Origin: Clostridium kluyveri DSM 555
GTDB taxonomy: Bacteria; Bacillota; Clostridia; Clostridiales; Clostridiaceae
Length of the DNA: 64,000 bases
Assembly: GCF_000016505.1 (NCBI RefSeq)
Contig: NC_009706.1
Coordinates: 2,294,001-2,358,000, forward strand
Direction: 5' to 3'
Shown: piece after piece, positions 54,961 to 63,860 of the stretch
Position numbering within the stretch: position 1 is the stretch's first letter
How the letters are laid out: each line of letters opens with the position of its first letter
The notes under the pieces: model-generated
Database searches by the model: none
Told to the model about the DNA's origin: nothing
Seen by the model: the letters and a program-made list of their open reading frames with translations, nothing else
Made by a program: the position numbers and the translations under genes

Positions 54961-55190
54961 AAATAGCTTCCTCCAGTCTTATCCATATTTATTTACTTTA
55001 TTACATCATGGCTATAAAAAATGTAGAGAAAATAACCAAATTATTGACTTTTGACAGTAGAACATTTCAAAAATCTATATTAATTATAGCAAATGAAGTC
55101 AATAAAGTTAATCAAGTTCTTCTAAGATTCAGGTGGAGTTTGCTTGTAAGAGCTGATCTACTACCAAATTTATTAATTTCAAAATAAATA
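54961..55190. other. Intergenic stretch
   Basis: AT-rich, no open frame that I can support and no clear terminator for the ABC operon that ends at 55191. Confidence 0.3.
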
Positions 55191-56420
55191 TTAAACCAAT
55201 TCATGTTTGCAATAGGACAAAATTGTGAGGGCTACAAACAAAGGAATGGAAATAATCGCTGCGCCAGTTATTACATATGGTGCCCATAAACTAAAAGAAC
55301 CTAATTTAAGAAAGGTAAGTCCCACAAGTTCACAGCCAAAACTATTTCCAAGACCTGTACCCCCAGATGGCAAAATCATTCTAATCCAATTCATAATATT
55401 GCTTCCGGAAATAGAACTAAGTATAAGGGGCAATATACAAAATACAACGCTTATTATAATTGAATTGGCTATATTCTTACATCTTGCAGATAAAAACAGT
55501 GTAAAGCTGACAACTGCAATAAGTGTCAACATGCCTGCCACTGCAGTAATCATCTGGGTTTCACCAACACTTATAGGAGGAAGACAGATAGCTTCTACAC
55601 TTTGAAGTGATGCCTTTAGACTATCCCATCCAAACACCTTGTTTTCAATAATACTAAATATAGAAATACAAATTGCAAAGGTTATGCTGCAAATCAAAAT
55701 AGCAGAAATTACTTTACATACAGAAAGTTTTACTTTGCCATATTTAGTACACCTCAATATACTATCTGCTCCTGTCTGATACTCTGCAGAGAATATTGGT
55801 GCAGTAATAAATGTGCATATAATTACTAAAAGAAAAATCAATATAATAAGATAGCTTCCAGCATCACTGCTGCCATAGCCATATATGAATTTAAAAGGTT
55901 TATCTACTTTTTCATACATAGAAAGCGCCTTCTTTTGTGATACAGGATCCAAAACTCCATTTTTTATCTGTTCAGTATATTTTTTATAGAAATTTGCCGC
56001 AGCTTCTTCGGGAGAAATCTTACTTAAATCTACAGGTGCCTTTGTATTTGGGTCTGCATATACACTCTCCAACCGATCTATTATATATCGAACCGGAAGT
56101 ATCTTTTCATTATAGATATCTTGGGGAATATCCTCACTATAAATACTTCCATATTTCTTTGTAACTTCCTGGTAATTTTCAACTGCTTTATGTATTTTAT
56201 CTGGTGTAATCTCTCCCTGTACTATAATTCTTTTATTTGCTTCTATGGCCTTTGTTCCAGAGGTGTTTACAATTTCTCCAATTTTATCAATATAGGTATA
56301 ATGAACATATGATATGGGAAAGTATGACATAATTCCAGTCAATAAAATAGCTGCCAACAGCAAAATCCATGTTGAACGAGTTATTAACACCCTCTTCAAT
56401 TCCAAATAAAAAATGCTCAT
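55191..56420 (-). CDS. ABC-2 type permease
   Basis: 409-residue membrane protein: one N-terminal helix, a long outside loop (about 40-170), then five or six helices with the group FITAPIFSAEYQTGADSILR typical of ABC-2 permeases. The start is the ATG ten bases after AAAGGAG, which overlaps the end of the ATPase gene; a longer reading of 31 residues is unlikely. It ends an operon sigma-membrane protein-ATPase-permease. The cargo cannot be read. Confidence 0.83.
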   Translation of the reverse strand: MSIFYLELKRVLITRSTWILLLAAILLTGIMSYFPISYVHYTYIDKIGEIVNTSGTKAIEANKRIIVQGEITPDKIHKAVENYQEVTKKYGSIYSEDIPQDIYNEKILPVRYIIDRLESVYADPNTKAPVDLSKISPEEAAANFYKKYTEQIKNGVLDPVSQKKALSMYEKVDKPFKFIYGYGSSDAGSYLIILIFLLVIICTFITAPIFSAEYQTGADSILRCTKYGKVKLSVCKVISAILICSITFAICISIFSIIENKVFGWDSLKASLQSVEAICLPPISVGETQMITAVAGMLTLIAVVSFTLFLSARCKNIANSIIISVVFCILPLILSSISGSNIMNWIRMILPSGGTGLGNSFGCELVGLTFLKLGSFSLWAPYVITGAAIISIPLFVALTILSYCKHELV

Positions 56421-56421
56421 A

Positions 56422-57309
56422 TCAAATTTTCTCCTTTCCTGTTCCATCTTCAGGGAAAAGCCATAAATACAAATCCTCAAGCCGTGGAATAGCATGTTTT
56501 GAATTAGGAACATCTGGTGTATTTGACAAGTACCTTATAGAAAGATTTCCATCTTCCTCATTTAATACATTTACAATACGGGCAATTTTTTCATAATGGG
56601 TAAGTTGTCTAGGTGATATTATGCTCTCCCATACCTTGCCTTCAACAGTTTTTACAAGTTCTTCAGTAGTCCCCGTGGAAATGATTTCTCCATCTTTCAT
56701 AATGGCATTGCAGGTAGCAATATATTCCACATCAGAAACAATATGAGTAGAAATCAACACAATTCTATCTTGAGCAAACTCAGAAATAAGTTTGCGAAAT
56801 TTCACACGTTCTCCTGGATCAAGACCACTGGTTGGTTCATCTAATATTAAAACTTCCGGATCATTCAAGAGGGCTTGTGCAATACCTACCCGTCTCTTCA
56901 TTCCTCCAGAAAGTTTAGAAATTTTCTTTTTTCTAACTTCAGTAAGAGTAAGTATTTGAAGCAATTCATCTATTTTTTCTTTTGTATCATATTTAGTAAG
57001 GCCTTTTAAAGCTGCAATATATTTCAGATAATCCATCACTGTAAATTCAGGATAGAAACCAAAATCCTGGGGTAGATACCCTAAAATATCACGATAAGCT
57101 CCCTTAAGTACACCAATTTCAATCCCATCATATAATATCTTTCCTGAAGTTGGTACCATAATGCCAGCAATCATTCTTATTAAAGTAGTCTTTCTAGCAC
57201 CATTTGCACCAAGAAGTCCCCATACACCAGGGGATATATTCAAGCTTACATTGTTAACAGCAATTTTATCTTTATATTGCTTGGTCAAATTACAAATTTC
57301 AAGTTCCAT
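56422..57309 (-). CDS. ABC transporter ATPase with altered Walker A
   Basis: 295-residue ATPase with signature LSGGMKRRVGIAQA, Walker B VLILDEPTSGLDP and the switch histidine ISTHIVSDVE. Walker A reads GANGARKTT instead of GANGAGKTT: glycine 39, in the loop that wraps the nucleotide phosphates, is an arginine (AGA in place of GGA). This should impair ATP binding. Everything else looks intact, so a single recent mutation or a sequencing error is likely. The ATG at 57309 follows GGAGTG. It lies in the ECF sigma operon, one base before the permease. Confidence 0.85.
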   Translation of the reverse strand: MELEICNLTKQYKDKIAVNNVSLNISPGVWGLLGANGARKTTLIRMIAGIMVPTSGKILYDGIEIGVLKGAYRDILGYLPQDFGFYPEFTVMDYLKYIAALKGLTKYDTKEKIDELLQILTLTEVRKKKISKLSGGMKRRVGIAQALLNDPEVLILDEPTSGLDPGERVKFRKLISEFAQDRIVLISTHIVSDVEYIATCNAIMKDGEIISTGTTEELVKTVEGKVWESIISPRQLTHYEKIARIVNVLNEEDGNLSIRYLSNTPDVPNSKHAIPRLEDLYLWLFPEDGTGKEKI

Positions 57310-57340
57310 GGTTATCACTCCAATCTAGAAATTAAATTTA

Positions 57341-58120
57341 TTAAACGACAGAATAATCATATATCTTGTTTGATTTTGCTATTAATTGATATATTTGAAA
57401 AGCAAGAATTACTGCAAAAAAAATACTAAGTACAATCCATCCGATTAAAGATGTTTGATAGTAAACCTGTGGTACTAATCTATGGAATAAGGATTGTAAA
57501 GGTAATATAAGCAAACAGAAAATTTCACAAATAAATACACCATATTGCTTATGATTACAGCCGAGAATAAAAATACAACCACAACAACATATTAAGAATG
57601 GCAATAGTAAATAAAATATTATAAAAATAGTGGAGATATTCACTTTATTCAACATAATAAGGACAATAGTAATCAAAAAAACACTATCCCCAATGGCAAT
57701 GATAATTAGTCTGCTTGATACTAATTTAGATATTGATATACATGCAGCTAATTCCACTTCATACATCCTGTATTGTCTTGATCTATGGAGAAATGGTAAA
57801 CCAGTTATAGTAATAAAAACTGCATAGAAACAAAGCAGATCTGGAATATGACGATTCACAATATATTTAAAATCTCCATCAAAGATTATATTTAGCATCA
57901 AAAACATGAAAATCAATATTACTCCCTGATACATCCATACTTTTCTACCTATAAATAAAATTTGACGAAATAAAAATTGAATATACCCAATTCTCTGTCT
58001 TCCTTTATAATTTTCATATTCTTTACACACTACGTTGATAGTCTCATTAACATGATTCTGTGAATATATTGGATATGTATTAAGAACCTTTTTTAAATCC
58101 AAACATAGTTTTTTATTCAT
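57341..58120 (-). CDS. Membrane protein, possible anti-sigma partner in the ECF/ABC operon
   Basis: 259 residues, no family that I recognise. A soluble N-terminal region of about 65 residues is followed by six hydrophobic segments. The position just after an ECF sigma gene (the ATG overlaps the sigma stop) and the cytoplasmic N-terminal region fit an anti-sigma factor, but no zinc-binding His-Cys motif is seen. It could also be a third transporter subunit. AGGAG lies nine bases before the ATG. Confidence 0.6.
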   Translation of the reverse strand: MNKKLCLDLKKVLNTYPIYSQNHVNETINVVCKEYENYKGRQRIGYIQFLFRQILFIGRKVWMYQGVILIFMFLMLNIIFDGDFKYIVNRHIPDLLCFYAVFITITGLPFLHRSRQYRMYEVELAACISISKLVSSRLIIIAIGDSVFLITIVLIMLNKVNISTIFIIFYLLLPFLICCCGCIFILGCNHKQYGVFICEIFCLLILPLQSLFHRLVPQVYYQTSLIGWIVLSIFFAVILAFQIYQLIAKSNKIYDYSVV

Positions 58121-58637
58121 GAGCCTGTTCTCCTTTTCTAACATTTTTCTTAATTTGTTTCAGTGCCGCCCGTAAACGCGATTGTACAGTTCTAAGTGGT
58201 ATATTTTCTATTTCTGCAATTTCTCTCATGGATAAATCCTGTGCAAACCTTAGTAATACAATTTCTCTATATTTTTCAGGCAAATTTTCTACCAGACACT
58301 TCAAGTCCAAATCAAATTCAGTTTGTGCAAATCCATTTTCCATATATGCCAGATTTTCAGGCAGAGACTCCATTCCCTTTTTACGCCAAATATCAATACA
58401 TACATTTGAAGCTACTTTATATACATAAGATTTAAATTTTCCACAATGAATATATTTTTTAAAATAGCGAATAGTCTTTAAAAATGTTTCCTGAGTAGCA
58501 TCTTCTGCCGCTTGACGATTTGGTGTATGCCAAAGGCAGTATCGAAATACATCTGGATAATAAAGATTAATCAAATCTTCCAAACAAATTGTATTGTCAT
58601 TTTCAATTTTTTGTAATATATTATATTCCTGAATCAA
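58113..58637 (-). CDS. ECF-type RNA polymerase sigma factor
   Basis: 174 residues with a full ECF plan: region 2 (DATQETFLKTIRYFKKY, KSYVYKVASNVCIDIWRKK) and region 4 (LPEKYREIVLLRFAQDLSM, AEIENIPLRTVQSRLRAAL). It is the first gene of an operon with a membrane protein and an ABC pair and probably directs that operon in response to envelope stress. A TTG start follows AGGAGG by seven bases. In contrast to the fused sigma at 41225 it retains region 4. Confidence 0.92.
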   Translation of the reverse strand: MIQEYNILQKIENDNTICLEDLINLYYPDVFRYCLWHTPNRQAAEDATQETFLKTIRYFKKYIHCGKFKSYVYKVASNVCIDIWRKKGMESLPENLAYMENGFAQTEFDLDLKCLVENLPEKYREIVLLRFAQDLSMREIAEIENIPLRTVQSRLRAALKQIKKNVRKGEQAHE

Positions 58638-58852
58638 GTTTTATCCTCCTAATATCCCTCAAAAAACATCCTCTACATTATATAACGTTTATAAATGCCC
58701 AAATGATTTAAAAATTATCAATCAGGTCCAAACTATTTATCTAAAGAAAGATAATACATAAAATTTTTACATGATTTTTTAAAATTATTTGTGATTTTTC
58801 ACACTAAAAAAGTACAGTCACAATGTTAATGACTGCACAAAATACAATTATA
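58638..58852. other. Intergenic stretch between ATPase end and ECF operon
   Basis: AT-rich, with the promoter of the ECF operon expected near 58640-58720; I cannot assign it. TACAGTCA and TGACTGCA near 58813-58838 form a weak inverted repeat next to the P-ATPase stop. Confidence 0.3.
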
Positions 58853-61303
58853 TTAAATGTTAACCGTCTTCATAGCTCTCATGGAATTCAATACCGCAAG
58901 TAAAGTTACTCCCACATCTCCAAATACAGCTTCCCACATAGTACCTAAACCCAATGCTATAAGTACCAATAAGATTACTTTAATACCTAATGCAAAGATT
59001 ATATTTTGCATTACGATGTGTCTAGTTTTCCTGGCTATTTTTATGGCTGAAGCAATCTTTGAAGGCTCATCGGTCATTATAACTACATCAGCAGCTTCAA
59101 TTGCTGCATCAGATCCTACTCCTCCCATTGCTATACCTATATCCGCTCTGGCTAAGACAGGAGCATCATTTATACCGTCCCCTACAAATATCAATTTGCC
59201 TTTTGATGATTTTTCTTTATCAAATAATTCCATCTTTTCAACTTTTTCGTCCGGAAGAAGTTCAGTATAAACTTCATCTAGCCCTAACTGTTTGGCAACT
59301 TTAGTTCCAACTGTTTTATTATCGCCAGTGAGCATAACTATTCTCTTAATACCTATATCCTTTAAAGCCTTAACTGCTTTTGCTGAATCTTCCTTAACTT
59401 CATCAGATATTATTATATATCCTGCATATACTTTATCTACAGCAACATGAACTACTGTACCCACTGTTTCAACCTGTTCATAAATTATATTTTCTTTATT
59501 CATCAGTTTATAGTTACCCACTAGCACTTCTTTACCTTGAATCATAACTTTTACGCCATGACCTGATATTTCTTCATAGTTTTCTATTGAATCTTTAACT
59601 ATTTCCTCTCCATAAGCATTTAATATAGAAGTTGCTATTGGATGGTTAGAATAACTTTCTGCATGGGCCGCATAAGCTATAAGTTCATCTCTTGAAATAT
59701 TGTTTTGTGATTTTACCTCCGTTACCCTAAATACACCTTTTGTAAGTGTCCCTGTTTTATCAAATATTACACCCTCAACACTATTTAAAGCTTCAAGGTA
59801 ATTTCCACCTTTAACAAGTATCCCATACTTTGAAGCCCCACCTATTCCTCCAAAGAAACCAAGAGGTATAGATACCACTAAAGCACAAGGACAAGATACT
59901 ACCAAGAATGCTAATGCTCTATATATCCACTGTGAGAAAGTAGCACTTTCAATAAATAATGGAGGTAGTACAGCTAAGGCTACGGCTGAAAAAACCACAA
60001 TAGGAGTATAGTATCTAGCAAACTTTGTAATAAAATTTTCAGTTGGAGCTTTTTTACTACTTGCATTTTGAACTAAATCAAGTATCTTTGCAATAGTAGA
60101 ATCTCCAAATTCCTTTTCTACTTTAATAGAAAGCAATCCATTTTTATTAATGACTCCTCCTAGTATACTGTCTCCTGCTCTTACTTCTCTTGGGACTGAC
60201 TCACCAGTTAAAGCAGATGTATCTACCATTGAATTCCCTTCAACTACTTTACCGTCTAGGGGTACTTTTTCTCCTGGTTTCACCAATATGATATTGCCCA
60301 CACTAACCTCTTCCGGTGATACTCTTTTAATATCATCGCCTATCTTTAAATTAGCAAAGTCAGGTCTTATATCCATAAGATCCGTAATAGACTTTCTCGA
60401 ACGATTAACAGCTATTCCCTGAAACAGCTCTCCTAACTGGTAAAAAAGCATAACTGCTACACCCTCTGGATATTGGCCGATAGCAAAAGCTCCAATAGTT
60501 GCTGTACTCATTAAAAAGTTTTCATCAAATATTTGGCCCCTGCTTATATTTTTCAATGCTCTTAAAACTACTTCTCCTCCCACAAGTATATAGGTTATTA
60601 AATACATTATAAGTTCTATGACATTTGAGAATTTAAAAGCAGTTGCTATTCCAAAAATTGCTGCACCAACAACCAATATAAACATTTTCTTTTTGCTGTT
60701 TTCTCCGTGCTCTTCTTTACGTTCATAAATTTTATTTTCGATCTCAACAACATTGGCATCTGGTTCTATTCTTTTAACAATTTCTTTAACTTTGAGAATA
60801 ATGTCATTTTGCTTGGATGGGTTCTCTATATCTAAGATAAGCTTTGTGTTGACAAAATCTACCATGGCAGATTTTACGCCCTTTATATTATTAGATTCTG
60901 TTTCTATCTTTGCAGCACAGTTTCCACAGCATAATCCTTGTAATAATAATTCTTTTCTCAATTGTTTGTGTAAGCTTTTTTCAATTATCTTTACATCAGG
61001 TTCTAGTTTTTTTACCACATCCTTAGCCGCCTCAATCAGTTCTTTTGTTCTATTAATTTCCCCGATCTCCAAAGTTAACATTTTAGTTGGAAAGTTTACA
61101 TTAGCAAAGTTGATTCCCTCTATTTTGCTAACCTTCTCTTCTATCTTGGCAGCACAGTTAACACAATCCAATCCTTCCAACACAAACTCTCTTTTCATAT
61201 TGGAGTTAAACTCCTTCGCTGTAACACTGGCACTACTTTTAATAATATTTTTAGTTACCAATTTTATATTGTTCCTATTAGCATTTTTAACTACTTTATC
61301 CAT
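58853..61303 (-). CDS. Zn/Cd/Pb-exporting P1B-type ATPase with two metal-binding domains
   Basis: 816 residues. Two N-terminal heavy-metal domains with CxxC (LDCVNCAAK and LCCGNCAAK), eight membrane helices with the transport motif SCPCALV, catalytic DKTGTLT, the nucleotide His-Pro (SNHPIATS) and GDGINDAP. The C-terminal helix has DVGVTLLAVLNSMRAM, and the aspartate there is typical of the Zn/Cd/Pb group (ZntA/CadA). The gene is preceded by a promoter overlapped by an SmtB/ArsR-type operator (see 61436-61494); no ArsR gene is in the window. The leader is about 155 bases. Confidence 0.93.
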   Translation of the reverse strand: MDKVVKNANRNNIKLVTKNIIKSSASVTAKEFNSNMKREFVLEGLDCVNCAAKIEEKVSKIEGINFANVNFPTKMLTLEIGEINRTKELIEAAKDVVKKLEPDVKIIEKSLHKQLRKELLLQGLCCGNCAAKIETESNNIKGVKSAMVDFVNTKLILDIENPSKQNDIILKVKEIVKRIEPDANVVEIENKIYERKEEHGENSKKKMFILVVGAAIFGIATAFKFSNVIELIMYLITYILVGGEVVLRALKNISRGQIFDENFLMSTATIGAFAIGQYPEGVAVMLFYQLGELFQGIAVNRSRKSITDLMDIRPDFANLKIGDDIKRVSPEEVSVGNIILVKPGEKVPLDGKVVEGNSMVDTSALTGESVPREVRAGDSILGGVINKNGLLSIKVEKEFGDSTIAKILDLVQNASSKKAPTENFITKFARYYTPIVVFSAVALAVLPPLFIESATFSQWIYRALAFLVVSCPCALVVSIPLGFFGGIGGASKYGILVKGGNYLEALNSVEGVIFDKTGTLTKGVFRVTEVKSQNNISRDELIAYAAHAESYSNHPIATSILNAYGEEIVKDSIENYEEISGHGVKVMIQGKEVLVGNYKLMNKENIIYEQVETVGTVVHVAVDKVYAGYIIISDEVKEDSAKAVKALKDIGIKRIVMLTGDNKTVGTKVAKQLGLDEVYTELLPDEKVEKMELFDKEKSSKGKLIFVGDGINDAPVLARADIGIAMGGVGSDAAIEAADVVIMTDEPSKIASAIKIARKTRHIVMQNIIFALGIKVILLVLIALGLGTMWEAVFGDVGVTLLAVLNSMRAMKTVNI

Positions 61304-61435
61304 TCTCCCTTCCCCCTAATAGTTTAAAATTTTCCCATATATAAATTAATACCCAGTAAAAAAATCTTACTATGATCATCATCTAAAATAAACAATAAGC
61401 TTCTTTTCCATAATCCCTACATCTCTTATGAATAC
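61304..61435 (-). other. Leader of the P1B-ATPase gene
   Basis: Non-coding, AT-rich, ending in GGGGGAAGGGAG before the ATG. No strong hairpin that I can support. Confidence 0.35.
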
Positions 61436-61494
61436 ATAAACATATGAGTTATTGTTCATATGTTTATTATATGCAATTATCTCATTAATGTCAA
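61436..61494 (-). promoter_or_regulatory. Consensus promoter overlapped by an SmtB/ArsR-type metal operator
   Basis: On the minus strand TTGACA (61489-61494), exactly 17 bases, TATAAT (61466-61471). Beginning inside the -10 box is a perfect 12-base inverted repeat with an 8-base centre: ATAAACATATGA and TCATATGTTTAT (61436-61467). The core on the minus strand, TGAACAATAACTCA, resembles the 12-2-12 operators of SmtB/CzrA/ZiaR. Metal would release repression of the P1B ATPase. Confidence 0.75.
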
Positions 61495-61563
61495 TAAACT
61501 ATAAGTTTCAAGTTTAATTTTATTATTAATAGGACAAAAGAGTTTTTGAATAAAGTTCTTTAA

Positions 61564-61602
61564 AATAAGAGGTCAGATTATTTTAATCTAACCTCTATTT
61601 TT
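61564..61602 (-). terminator. Terminator after the metallophosphoesterase gene
   Basis: AATAAGAGGTCAGATT pairs with AATCTAACCTCTATT (one mismatch); on the minus strand TTATTTT follows. It lies 24 bases past the stop codon. Confidence 0.75.
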
Positions 61603-61626
61603 GTATTGAAGTAAATTGGTATGGTT

Positions 61627-62736
61627 TTATATGATATTGCTCCATACATTAGTTAGCCTTTTTCCATTGTCTTCATAGTATATATATGCTGGCTGCCAGT
61701 AATTTCCTATATATTCACGCTGACGAGTGTTTACAGATACAAGTATTTTATTTGGAATATCTGTTTTGGATATTTTTATTATATTATATCTTCCCGGGAC
61801 ACCTGGCCATAAACCATTTTTTCCAACGCTTAAAGCTCCGGCTCCAATCATAATCATGTTGGGATTTATATTTTGAGGATTTAAATAGTCAAGGCTTATA
61901 CTTCTATGAACATGACCATGTAAATAAATCTTGAAATTCTCATTTTGCAGTACATTTGCAAAAGGAATATTATTGTCATATCCACTTATAATATTTACAG
62001 GATGATGCCCTACTGCTATTTTTATTACGTTATTTTGAGGCAGTTGTCTTGAAGCCTTTATCAAACCTTCCGTATCAAAATAAGTTATTTTACGATGAAA
62101 ATGGTCAATCTGAGCTGAGGTATTCAACATAAAAAATGCTAATTTTTTATTATCTATAAAATCTCCTAGTATAACTTTAAGCTGCTCTTTAGGGTTCTCT
62201 GGGAAAGGTACTTTATATAATCTTTCATATAGATATTTACTATAGTTTGTAAATTTTTTATACCACTCTTTACTATCTCTTCTTAAATAAAATAAGTCAG
62301 TTCCAATATTAGTAACTACTTTATCTTTAGGTCTGGGAGTACCAATGGCTAGATGATAGCTATTCATAGTGACATTCCAACTCAAATCATGGTTTCCAGG
62401 TACTATGATTATATTTTTATATGGTACATTAAGCTGTTTGCTCAATATATCTATAAAATGAAATGCCTTTTCAAAGGATGCTTCTGAATTACCACCTTCA
62501 ACAAAATCTCCACTAAATACTATATAGTCGATATCATTTAAGCTTAAACTGTTTTCAGGACTATCAAAATACACCTTTTTTAAATCAATAATTAAAAGAT
62601 ATGCCTCATTTTTTTCATCAAGATCCAGTATATAGTGTAAATCACTTAGATCCAGTATTATTCCTTCTCTTTTAGCCTCTCTACTAATTTCCTTCTGTAA
62701 TGGAGCTTTTACTTTCTCCTTCAATTTATAATCCAC
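61627..62736 (-). CDS. Calcineurin-like metallophosphoesterase
   Basis: 369 residues with the full metal-binding set: SDLHYI near the start, VFSGDFVEGG, VPGNHDLSWN, VGHHPVN and LHGHVHRS. It lacks a signal peptide and membrane helices. The substrate is not readable; members range from cyclic-nucleotide phosphodiesterases to phosphoprotein phosphatases. The start is a GTG preceded by GGGGATGAGG. A single gene with its own terminator. Confidence 0.85.
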   Translation of the reverse strand: MDYKLKEKVKAPLQKEISREAKREGIILDLSDLHYILDLDEKNEAYLLIIDLKKVYFDSPENSLSLNDIDYIVFSGDFVEGGNSEASFEKAFHFIDILSKQLNVPYKNIIIVPGNHDLSWNVTMNSYHLAIGTPRPKDKVVTNIGTDLFYLRRDSKEWYKKFTNYSKYLYERLYKVPFPENPKEQLKVILGDFIDNKKLAFFMLNTSAQIDHFHRKITYFDTEGLIKASRQLPQNNVIKIAVGHHPVNIISGYDNNIPFANVLQNENFKIYLHGHVHRSISLDYLNPQNINPNMIMIGAGALSVGKNGLWPGVPGRYNIIKISKTDIPNKILVSVNTRQREYIGNYWQPAYIYYEDNGKRLTNVWSNII

Positions 62737-62847
62737 AGCCTCATCCCCAAATTTAATAGTATTTAATTTCTAAAATTTCTATATTACTACTATATAATAC
62801 TCATCAATGTAGACAAGGTTCTAATGATTTACTTTCATGTTCTAATC

Positions 62848-63381
62848 TTAAAATTTGGAAAATATTCCTATGATGTCTCTTGATAATTCCCTTGATTTTA
62901 TATGTATTATTAGTTCTTCCACAGCAGCTATGCTTGCAATAACACAAATCACATATCCTATAATATTTATATCCAAAAATCTATATAAATATGGAAAACA
63001 AAACAAGAGCAATCCTGTTATTTTATTGGCGTATGTGTGAAGAATAGCAAAGGTATGATATTTGAGATAGACTATAAGCAGTGAAATAACTCTAATAAAG
63101 AAAATCCATATTATCCATATTAATATTTTCATTGGAATGCGTATTATTGGTAACAAAGCAATAAGTGCAGAACTCATAAATACAATATCTCCAATACTAT
63201 CAAGTATTGTTCCCAGCTTAGTTGTTGAATTAGTCTTTCTTGCAATATATCCATCAACAATATCACTAAATCCACATATAGAATACACAATCCAAAATAA
63301 AGGACTAAATGGTTTTAGAAATAATAGGATTACGGATAGTACCATTCTTAATATGGATATGATATTTGGTATACTTTTCAT
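62848..63381 (-). CDS. CDP-alcohol phosphatidyltransferase
   Basis: 177-residue membrane enzyme with the family signature D-G-x2-A-R-x8-G-x3-D-x3-D (FSDIVDGYIARK, then GTILDSIGD). It would join a CDP-diacylglycerol head to an alcohol such as glycerol phosphate or inositol phosphate. It is similar in size to PgsA, but its distance from any cell-wall or lipid genes leaves the acceptor open. The ATG overlaps the marR stop codon, so translation is coupled to that regulator. Confidence 0.87.
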   Translation of the reverse strand: MKSIPNIISILRMVLSVILLFLKPFSPLFWIVYSICGFSDIVDGYIARKTNSTTKLGTILDSIGDIVFMSSALIALLPIIRIPMKILIWIIWIFFIRVISLLIVYLKYHTFAILHTYANKITGLLLFCFPYLYRFLDINIIGYVICVIASIAAVEELIIHIKSRELSRDIIGIFSKF

Positions 63382-63839
63382 TTTATGCTGTTCTCCCCTG
63401 TAAAATTACGAACAATTTTCCTCATAAGTTTTAATAATTCTTCCCTCTCCTCCCATGTATCCAGACATCCCATTATTTTATTATAAACTTTTTCTTCCAA
63501 TTCAACATGTTCCTTTTGTGCTAATATCCCATCTTCAGTAAGCACTAATCTATAAGAACGTTTATCTCTACTGCTTATAGTTCTTTTAATAAGATTTCGC
63601 TTTTCCAGTCTATTTATCATGCTTGTAAGAGTACTTTTAGGAATGTTCAAAACTTCAACTATATCTCTTATAATAACATCCTCTTTTTCAAAAATAATTC
63701 TTAAGACTCCTATCTCCGTGGTACTTAGCCCCTGTATCCTTGAAAATCGTGATTCTGCATTTTTATAGTCAGATACCATTATCATAGAATGCCATATGCT
63801 ACTTAACTCTCTAATCTGTTTTTCATACTTTTTGTCCAA
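63378..63839 (-). CDS. MarR-family transcriptional regulator
   Basis: 153 residues with the winged helix (IRDIVEVLNIPKSTLTSMI then RLEKRNLIKRTISSRDKRSY). The partner gene (a phosphatidyltransferase) starts inside its stop codon, so it probably regulates its own operon. The TTG at 63839 is chosen after GGGGTGAT; a GTG at 63854 overlaps that site. No palindromic operator could be assigned. Confidence 0.87.
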   Translation of the reverse strand: MDKKYEKQIRELSSIWHSMIMVSDYKNAESRFSRIQGLSTTEIGVLRIIFEKEDVIIRDIVEVLNIPKSTLTSMINRLEKRNLIKRTISSRDKRSYRLVLTEDGILAQKEHVELEEKVYNKIMGCLDTWEEREELLKLMRKIVRNFTGENSIK

Positions 63840-63860
63840 ACTATCACCCCACAATTATTT

